From assembly GCA_051747985.1 (NCBI GenBank), contig JBNJGU010000081.1, forward strand, positions 1-11,895: 11,895 bases of DNA, in the 5' to 3' direction. Shown piece by piece: positions 7,300 to 11,895 of this stretch. Positions within the stretch are counted from its first letter, which is position 1, and the number at the start of each line of letters is the position of its first letter. The notes under the pieces were generated by a model, which ran no database searches, was not told the origin of the DNA, and saw only the letters and a program-made list of their open reading frames with translations. The translations under genes and the position numbers were made by a program. Source of the DNA: PWQG01 sp051747985 (GTDB lineage Bacteria > Pseudomonadota > Gammaproteobacteria > Pseudomonadales > Pseudohongiellaceae).

Positions 7300-8313
7300 T
7301 CACGCGCCCGCAAACAGCCAGGGTGAAACCGCGTTGATGACCCAGCCGACCACCATGAAATTGGCCAGCAGAATGAAAAAGACCAGACCCAGCAAGCGGA
7401 AAGTCATGACCTGCTTGAGCATGATGAATTCCGGAAAACTGGCGGCCACGGTGCTCATGCAGAACGCCAGCGTGGTGCCCACCGGAAGCCCCTTGACGAT
7501 CAGGCTCTCCATTACCGGGATGACCGCGGTGGCATTGGAATACAGCGGCAGTCCGGCCACCACGGCGGCCGGCACGCTCCACCACTGGCCGGAGCCCAGA
7601 TTTTCGGCGAACCAGTCATCGGGCACAAAGCCGTGCAATGCCGCGCCCAACCCGACACCGATCAGCACCCACATCCAGATGCGTCCGACGATCTCCTTCA
7701 GTTCCTCGATGGCGAAGCGATGCCGCTCACCCAGCGTCATCGGGCCTTTCGCCGGCGCTTCAACGTCCGCATCTTCACCATGCTCCCGTACCGCCTTCTG
7801 GTAGGCCCGGGCGGCAAAATCCTTCAACCAACGCTCGCCCTTCAGCAGGTCCAGTATCATCCCGCCGGTGATGCCGACCGCCATGCCGACCACCACGTAG
7901 ACCAGGGTGAATTGCCAGCCCAGCAGACTCCAGAGCATGATCACCGCCACCTCATTGATGATCGGAGAGGTGAACAGAAAGGCCATGGTGATGCCCAGCG
8001 GAATGCCGGCACTGGTGAAGCCCAGAAACAACGGTATGCTGGAGCAGGAACAGAATGGCGTGATGGCGCCGAATCCCGACCCCAGACCATAGCCCACGAA
8101 GCGGTTGTGCTGCTGTATGCGGGCCCTTACCCGCTCCAGATCCATGGAGGCGCGGGCCAACGCGATCACGTAGATCATCACCACCAGCAGGAACAGGATC
8201 TTGGTGGTGTCCTCAATGAAAAAATGGACAGCTGTTCCCAGCCTTTCTTCCGGGCTGAGCCCAATCAGGTCATAGGCCAGCCAGTTGGCCAGATCGGTGA
8301 AAATGCCCAGCAT
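7300..8313 (-). CDS. DUF318/ArsP-like permease
   Basis: A 337-residue inner-membrane permease of the YraQ/ArsP (DUF318) family, with about eight hydrophobic segments (roughly 36-55, 75-100, 105-130, 135-155, 212-230, 246-264, 274-295 and 304-328). The two halves carry related signatures: ITPFCSCSSIPLFLG (84-98) and PLYSNATAVIPVMESL (256-271), followed by FCMSTVAASFPEF (284-296). Cys88 and Cys90 lie in the first signature and Cys285 in a later helix, plausible sites for a thiophilic substrate. A charged cytoplasmic loop (about 158-208) separates the halves. Characterised ArsP proteins export methylated trivalent arsenicals; whether this one does is unknown. The frame opens further upstream (8412). 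ATG 8311-8313 is chosen because GGGAGG precedes it by ten bases and the upstream extension does not look like family sequence. It is co-transcribed with the thioredoxin gene and divergent from the sigma factor gene. Confidence 0.9.
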   Translation of the reverse strand: MLGIFTDLANWLAYDLIGLSPEERLGTAVHFFIEDTTKILFLLVVMIYVIALARASMDLERVRARIQQHNRFVGYGLGSGFGAITPFCSCSSIPLFLGFTSAGIPLGITMAFLFTSPIINEVAVIMLWSLLGWQFTLVYVVVGMAVGITGGMILDLLKGERWLKDFAARAYQKAVREHGEDADVEAPAKGPMTLGERHRFAIEELKEIVGRIWMWVLIGVGLGAALHGFVPDDWFAENLGSGQWWSVPAAVVAGLPLYSNATAVIPVMESLIVKGLPVGTTLAFCMSTVAASFPEFIMLKQVMTFRLLGLVFFILLANFMVVGWVINAVSPWLFAGA

Positions 8314-8378
8314 CGTTCCACTGCCTCCCAAAAAATTGCTGTGTCCTGTAACTGGAGACGAATGAGCCGGCAAAAGGA

Positions 8379-8395
8379 TACACCCTGCCGGTGTA
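8379..8395. promoter_or_regulatory. Perfect 6-5-6 dyad between divergent operons, candidate operator
   Basis: TACACC-CTGCC-GGTGTA forms a perfect dyad in the 121-base region between the permease and sigma factor starts. It ends four bases before the sigma gene's -35 box. It overlaps a minus-strand -10-like TATCCT (complement of 8375-8380). A second pairing, CCGGCA (8367-8372) with TGCCGG (8386-8391), partly overlaps it. The placement fits a shared regulator of both operons; the regulator is not identified. Confidence 0.5.
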
Positions 8396-8399
8396 CCGA

Positions 8400-8428
8400 T
8401 TGTCTTCAGCACGCCCCTGGCTTATAGT
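8400..8428 (+). promoter_or_regulatory. Sigma-70-type promoter for the sigma factor gene, probably leaderless
   Basis: TTGTCT (8400-8405), a 17-base spacer and TATAGT (8423-8428) make a good sigma-70 promoter. Transcription would begin about seven bases after the -10, at or next to the A of ATG 8435. CCCTG (8415-8419) and CAGGG (8429-8433) flank the -10 as a 5-9-5 dyad that could be an operator. Confidence 0.6.
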
Positions 8429-8434
8429 CAGGGC

Positions 8435-8989
8435 ATGGCATTCGAATGTGCATTGCAGGCATGGCGGGACCACGAGCCGGAGTTGCGGGCATTTCTGGCC
8501 GGGCGGCTGGCCGACGGAAACAGTGTGGACGATTTCCTGCAGGAAATCTTCCTGAAAGCCATGCTGGCCGGCCACGACTTCTGTGAACTGCAGAACCCGC
8601 GTAGCTGGCTGTTCCGCGTCACCCGCAACGCGCTGACCGACAGTCACCGCCGGCGAAAGCACTGGGTACCCGTTCCGGAAGAGTTGCCAGACCCGGGGAT
8701 GGCACCTCGGGACCCAGTAGCGGAACTGGACACCTGTATCCGGAGAGTGTTGCCGGAGATGGAAGAAGCCGACCGGGACATCCTGGAAGCCTGCGACCTG
8801 GGTACGCTGACGCGAGAGGAATACGCGCGCTCCCGGGGTCTTTCACTACCGGCCGCCAAGGCGCGCAACCGCCGTGCACGCGAACGCCTTCGGGAGGCGC
8901 TGGCCGAGCGCTGTCATGTCGTTCGGGATGATTCCGGACGGATCTGTTGCCATCAGTCCGTATCAGGGATATCTCCATGCGCGTCCTGA
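8435..8989 (+). CDS. ECF/SigZ-like sigma-70 family RNA polymerase sigma factor
   Basis: A 184-residue sigma factor with only regions 2 and 4, the ECF layout. Region 2 spans about 8-76: DDFLQEIFLKAM (32-43) is the core-binding helix, and NPRSWLFRVTRNALTDSHRRR (54-74) covers the -10 recognition end. A short linker (77-97) follows. Region 4 spans about 98-155, with EEADRDILEACDLGTLTREEYARSRGLSLPAAKARNRRARERL. The length and style recall SigZ-annotated proteins. The tail (160-184) is rich in Cys and His (Cys160-His161, Cys171-Cys172-His173, Cys182) and could bind a metal or sense redox. No anti-sigma gene is adjacent. The 3' end overlaps the flavoprotein start by 13 bases, so the two are coupled. 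No Shine-Dalgarno stands before ATG 8435, in line with a leaderless mRNA. The start is less certain for that reason. Confidence 0.88.
   Translation: MAFECALQAWRDHEPELRAFLAGRLADGNSVDDFLQEIFLKAMLAGHDFCELQNPRSWLFRVTRNALTDSHRRRKHWVPVPEELPDPGMAPRDPVAELDTCIRRVLPEMEEADRDILEACDLGTLTREEYARSRGLSLPAAKARNRRARERLREALAERCHVVRDDSGRICCHQSVSGISPCAS
8965..8969 (+). promoter_or_regulatory. Shine-Dalgarno deciding the flavoprotein start
   Basis: AGGGA lies seven bases before ATG 8977 and inside the sigma factor gene. It favours this ATG over the in-frame upstream ATG at 8947, which would add ten residues ahead of the family's first beta strand. Confidence 0.55.
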
Positions 8990-9639
8990 TTTTCCTGGGC
9001 ACCGTCCGCGACAGCACGCCACCCGATCCACCCCGGCTGGGACTGCGCGTGGCACGCAACTGCCAGCAGTGGCTGGAGAGCCTGGACGAGGAGCATGAGA
9101 TCGAGCTCATCGATCCGCTGGATCACGATCTCGGCGGTGTGTTCAAGCCGCATTTCTCCTACCGCAAGAGCGAGGTGCCGGAAGCCCTTCAATCCCTGGC
9201 GGAAAAGATCGGGGCGGCGGATGCCTACGTCATGGTCAGCCCGGAGTACAACCACTCCATGAGTCCGGCCCTGGCGCATCTGCTCAATCACTTCGGCAGT
9301 TCACTGTTTTCCTGGAAGCCCAGCGCCATCGTCACCTATTCCGCTGGCCAGTGGGGCGGCGCGCGGGCCGCGGTGGCCATGCGCACCTTTCTGTCCGAAC
9401 TGGGCTGTCTGCCCGTATCGGCCATGATCCATGTGCCGGCCGCGCAGAATGTGCTGAACGAGGATGGCACCGTGCAGGAAGAAAGCGAGAGCGGTCGCTG
9501 GAACCGGTACCTGGGCCGCACCCTGCTCCAGCTGCTCTGGTGGGCGGAAGCGGCCAGACTGCAACACGAGCGGTCCGATCCGGACCGGATGGTCCGCCCG
9601 TTCAAGAGGGATCCGTCACAGCGTAACGCGCCGGGCTGA
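8977..9639 (+). CDS. NADPH-dependent FMN reductase-family flavoprotein
   Basis: A 220-residue cytoplasmic flavodoxin-fold protein. The first strand MRVLIFLGTVRDST (1-14) ends in the phosphate-binding loop for FMN. YVMVSPEYNHSMSPALAHLLNHF (84-106) holds the PEYN motif, which is characteristic of NADPH-dependent FMN reductases, quinone reductases and ArsH. SAGQWGGARAAVAMRTFL (122-139) is the third flavin-contact loop. It probably reduces flavins, quinones or a metal or metalloid with NAD(P)H. A C-terminal extension of about 45 residues (from about 175) has a WW-containing helix and a basic end (RPFKRDPSQR). It starts inside the sigma factor gene with 13 bases of overlap, so both are made from one mRNA. 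Next to an ArsP-like permease, an ArsH-like role is tempting, but the sequence is not clearly ArsH. The family is secure and the substrate unknown. Confidence 0.9.
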   Translation: MRVLIFLGTVRDSTPPDPPRLGLRVARNCQQWLESLDEEHEIELIDPLDHDLGGVFKPHFSYRKSEVPEALQSLAEKIGAADAYVMVSPEYNHSMSPALAHLLNHFGSSLFSWKPSAIVTYSAGQWGGARAAVAMRTFLSELGCLPVSAMIHVPAAQNVLNEDGTVQEESESGRWNRYLGRTLLQLLWWAEAARLQHERSDPDRMVRPFKRDPSQRNAPG

Positions 9640-9681
9640 TTCCGGGACTGTGATATGGGTCACGGTCACCGGCCGGAATCA
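9637..9681. repeat. Perfect 9-bp inverted repeat starting on the flavoprotein stop codon
   Basis: TGATTCCGG (9637-9645) and CCGGAATCA (9673-9681) are perfectly complementary, with a 27-base loop that also contains GTGA/TCAC pairing. The left arm begins with the stop codon TGA. No T-run follows, so this is a pause or stability hairpin or an operator for the downstream phosphodiesterase gene rather than a classical terminator. Confidence 0.5.
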
Positions 9682-9721
9682 CGCGTAACCTCGCTGGAGA
9701 AACCGCGCCGTGGAGCCCCCG

Positions 9722-11377
9722 ATGATCAGCTCGTTTGTGATGCGCATGGAACAGTATGGTCCGGTGTTGAAGCTGACCATCCTGGCCCTCATACTACTGC
9801 TGATTCCCGGCATCACCTGGATGGTCCATCAGACCGGTGGCATCAAATTCGTCTACTCGCACACCATGTATATTCCGCTGGTCCTGTCCGCACTGGCATT
9901 CGGCGTGCGCGGTGCCATCCCGGTCGCCCTGATCGCGGCATTGGCACTGGGACCACTGATGCCGGTGGATACGGCCACCGGGGAAATGCAGAATACAGCA
10001 AACTGGCTCTATCGTATGGCCATTTTCGTGCTGGTCGCGGCCATCGTCGGGTCCGCCTCGGATCTTATCCGTCTGTATCTGCAACGCATACAGTGGCGGT
10101 TGTACCATGACCCGGCCACGGAGTTGCCCAACCGCAATGCCCTGCTGAACGATCTCGACACCAACCTGCGCACCGAGCCTGACCGGGACGCACGACAGGC
10201 GCTGATCCTGATCAATCTGGATGACCTGCAGGACTACGAACTGCGCCTGGGCAGTCATTTCAGCACCCTCATCCTGCGGCAGCTGCATGATCGCTGTCGT
10301 ATGGCGCTGGGTGATGGCGTCCGGGTCTATCAGGCGGGCCAGAACCAGATTGCCCTGCTGGCGGATCACGACAGCGCGGAGATCACCGAGTCGATATTGC
10401 GGTCGCTGGACAGTCTCATGCTGGAGCCCTTCCATTTTGATGACATACCGGTGCTGCTGTCCTTCCACAGCGGAACGGTGCACACCAGGGAGCTGGTTCT
10501 GGGCCGGGCCGAGGAATACCTCCAGAAGGCGGAGCTGTGTATTTCCCGGGCCCTGCAGATCCGACAGCGCCATGTGACCTACGAGGAAATCCTGGATTCG
10601 ATCTCGCGCGAGAACATCGAGATGCTGGGGCGCTTCAAGCAGGCCTTTGACGAGCAACGACTGTTCCTGCACTTCCAGCCCAAGATCCGCCTCGCGGATG
10701 GTGGCCTGGCCGGCAGCGAAGCACTGTTACGCTGGCGCACCGCCGATGGCCGTTACATTTCTCCGGCGTATTTCATACCGCGCGTGGAAAAGAGCAGTCT
10801 GATCCACACGCTCAGCCACTGGGTCATCGAACAGGGGCTATTGCAGCACCAGGCCTGGCGCTCCCGGGGCCTGGAATGCGGTCGCATCGCCATCAACATC
10901 TCCCCCGCCAACCTGCAGTCACGGCATTTCGTGACGGATGTTCTCCACCTGATGGACCGCCACGGTGTCGATCCCGACATCCTCGAGCTGGAAGTCACGG
11001 AAACCGCCTTCATGGATGACATCCAGCAATCGGCCCGCAAGCTGCACCTGCTGGCGCGCGAGGGCGTCCATATCTCCATCGATGACTACGGTACCGGCTA
11101 CTCATCGCTACAGTACCTGGACCGTCTGCCAGTTTCGACGCTGAAGCTGGACCGGGTCTTCATCAATCGCCTGGGCATTGATTCCGCCCGCCATCACCTG
11201 GTCGGACACACCATCAACCTGGCGCATGCACTGGGTATGACGGTGATCGCTGAAGGCGTGGAGACGCCGGAGGTGGCCAACATGCTGAAGGCCATGGACT
11301 GCGAACTGGCCCAGGGATTCCATTTCAGCAGACCTCTGCCTCCGGAACAGTTTGAGCGGTTCTGCGTCGCCGCCTGA
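9722..11377 (+). CDS. Membrane GGDEF-EAL protein: degenerate cyclase domain, intact c-di-GMP phosphodiesterase
   Basis: A 551-residue inner-membrane protein. The first 115 residues hold hydrophobic segments (about 15-36, 47-78 and 97-115), a likely membrane sensor of no recognised family. The GGDEF domain (about 127-285) begins with YHDPATELPNRNALL, but its active-site loop reads AGQNQ (205-209) instead of GGDEF, so it cannot be a cyclase. It may bind GTP as a regulator. The EAL domain (about 300-545) is intact: EALLR (333-337), Asn392 in INISPANLQ, Glu424 in ELEVTE, Asp454-Asp455 in DDYGTGYSSL, Lys475 in LKLD, Glu511 in AEGVET and Gln531 in QGFHFSRPLP. It should hydrolyse c-di-GMP to pGpG and oppose the cyclase at 562-1548. 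ATG 9722 has GGAG six bases upstream. A GTG at 9710 with GGAGA nine bases upstream would add four residues and cannot be excluded. Confidence 0.93.
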   Translation: MISSFVMRMEQYGPVLKLTILALILLLIPGITWMVHQTGGIKFVYSHTMYIPLVLSALAFGVRGAIPVALIAALALGPLMPVDTATGEMQNTANWLYRMAIFVLVAAIVGSASDLIRLYLQRIQWRLYHDPATELPNRNALLNDLDTNLRTEPDRDARQALILINLDDLQDYELRLGSHFSTLILRQLHDRCRMALGDGVRVYQAGQNQIALLADHDSAEITESILRSLDSLMLEPFHFDDIPVLLSFHSGTVHTRELVLGRAEEYLQKAELCISRALQIRQRHVTYEEILDSISRENIEMLGRFKQAFDEQRLFLHFQPKIRLADGGLAGSEALLRWRTADGRYISPAYFIPRVEKSSLIHTLSHWVIEQGLLQHQAWRSRGLECGRIAINISPANLQSRHFVTDVLHLMDRHGVDPDILELEVTETAFMDDIQQSARKLHLLAREGVHISIDDYGTGYSSLQYLDRLPVSTLKLDRVFINRLGIDSARHHLVGHTINLAHALGMTVIAEGVETPEVANMLKAMDCELAQGFHFSRPLPPEQFERFCVAA

Positions 11378-11392
11378 CGTCTGGTCATGACA

Positions 11393-11406
11393 TACCGGCT
11401 GCGGTA
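11393..11406. repeat. Small inverted repeat before the M20 gene
   Basis: TACCG-GCTG-CGGTA is a perfect 5-4-5 dyad in the 68-base gap between the phosphodiesterase stop and the M20 start. It may be a weak hairpin or operator, but it is short enough to be chance in GC-rich DNA. Confidence 0.3.
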
Positions 11407-11445
11407 CTCTGACCGGGACAACCATCATTGACGAGGACTCCGCCC

Positions 11446-11895
11446 ATGCGTAGCCGGCTCTGCATTCTGTCTGCCTTTCTGTTGTTCGCCCACTCCGCCG
11501 CTCTGGCGCAGACACCTCCCCTGCCGCCTGCTGTGCAGGAACGCATTGATGACGTGATGCCTTCGGTGGTGGACTGGCGCCGTGACATCCACGAACACCC
11601 GGAGCTTGGCAACCGCGAGTTCCGCACGGCGGGTATCGTGGCCGATCATCTGCGCGAACTGGGCATGGAAGTCCACACGGAAATCGCCCACACAGGCGTG
11701 GTCGGCATACTGCGTGGCGGTCAGCCCGGCCGGACGGTGGCACTGCGCGCCGACATGGACGCCCTGCCAGTGACCGAGCAGGTGGATCTGCCCTTTGCCT
11801 CGGAAGTGACCACGATGTACAACGGCCAGGAAGTGGGTGTCATGCACGCCTGCGGTCATGACAATCACGTGGCCATCCTGATGGGCGCGGCCGAG
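11446..11895 (+). CDS. Exported M20-family amidohydrolase, 5' part (continues past window end)
   Basis: The first 150 residues are visible and the frame stays open to the window end. A signal peptide (1-21, ending ALA before QT) sends it to the periplasm. The mature part shows the M20D peptidase/amidohydrolase signatures: WRRDIHEHPELGNREFRTA (44-62), VALRADMDALPV (98-109) and MHACGHDNH (133-141), whose Cys136 and His138 are the usual metal ligands. Relatives include hippurate hydrolases and IAA-amino-acid hydrolases, which cleave N-acyl amino acids with one or two metal ions. Most of these are cytoplasmic in bacteria, so the leader is noteworthy. GAGGA eight bases before ATG 11446 supports the start. 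It follows the phosphodiesterase gene on the same strand after 68 bases, and may be a separate unit. The substrate is unknown. Confidence 0.9.
   Translation, partial: MRSRLCILSAFLLFAHSAALAQTPPLPPAVQERIDDVMPSVVDWRRDIHEHPELGNREFRTAGIVADHLRELGMEVHTEIAHTGVVGILRGGQPGRTVALRADMDALPVTEQVDLPFASEVTTMYNGQEVGVMHACGHDNHVAILMGAAE

Noticed and set aside
8314..8412. Extending the permease N-terminus by 33 residues.
   Set aside because: The extension lacks a hydrophobic or family-like sequence and covers the divergent promoter region and the dyad. A good GGGAGG precedes the ATG at 8311-8313.
7633..8427. A 264-codon plus-strand frame opposite the permease gene.
   Set aside because: The minus strand encodes clear transmembrane segments and the FCSCSS signature. 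The plus-strand product is Gln/His rich with no domain.
8977..9639. Naming the flavoprotein arsH because of the ArsP-like neighbour.
   Set aside because: The fold and PEYN motif are shared by many FMN reductases, and I see no ArsH-specific signature. Context alone is not enough.

Overview
The window is GC-rich, densely coded DNA. Its periplasmic c-type cytochromes, PAS-GGDEF and GGDEF-EAL proteins, and short intergenic gaps suggest a free-living, aerobically respiring gammaproteobacterium. That assignment is inferred from gene style only; there is no rRNA or other marker here. I see no tRNA, rRNA, CRISPR array, insertion sequence or phage gene. No stretch of 300 bases lacks a gene.

Layout, left to right. 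(1) Bases 1-1548 (+) hold the 3' part of a CheC/CheX-like protein. It is translationally coupled (ATGA overlap) to a PAS-GGDEF diguanylate cyclase with an intact active site and an RxxD inhibitory site. (2) Bases 1549-3393 (-) encode an exported cytochrome c / PQQ-type beta-propeller quinoprotein resembling polyvinyl-alcohol dehydrogenase. Its stop codon abuts the cyclase stop in the palindrome TGATCA. (3) Bases 3571-5265 (+) are ilvD (branched-chain amino acid synthesis), behind a consensus TATAAT. (4) Bases 5399-6955 (+) encode a divergent di-heme cytochrome c peroxidase/MauG-family protein. It has a roughly 175-residue C-terminal extension, and two usually conserved active-site positions are altered. 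(5) Bases 7039-8313 (-) are a two-gene operon of a DUF318/ArsP-like permease and a small CxxC thioredoxin-fold protein. (6) Bases 8435-9639 (+), divergent from the permease operon, encode a compact ECF/SigZ-like sigma factor with a Cys/His-rich tail, overlapping an NADPH-dependent FMN reductase-family flavoprotein. (7) Bases 9722-11377 (+) encode a membrane c-di-GMP phosphodiesterase with a degenerate GGDEF domain and an intact EAL domain. (8) Bases 11446-11895 (+) are the 5' part of an exported M20 amidohydrolase, cut by the window end.

The best candidate for an undescribed system is the divergon at 7039-9639. A permease plus mini-thioredoxin operon faces a sigma factor plus flavoprotein operon across a 121-base intergenic region. 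That region holds a perfect 6-5-6 dyad and a good promoter placed so that the sigma factor mRNA could be leaderless. I infer a thiol, metalloid or redox stress module in which the sigma factor's Cys/His tail may be the sensor. The permease and thioredoxin pairing is family knowledge; the regulatory link is a hypothesis. The second item of interest is the peroxidase homologue, whose retained and lost catalytic residues predict unusual redox behaviour.
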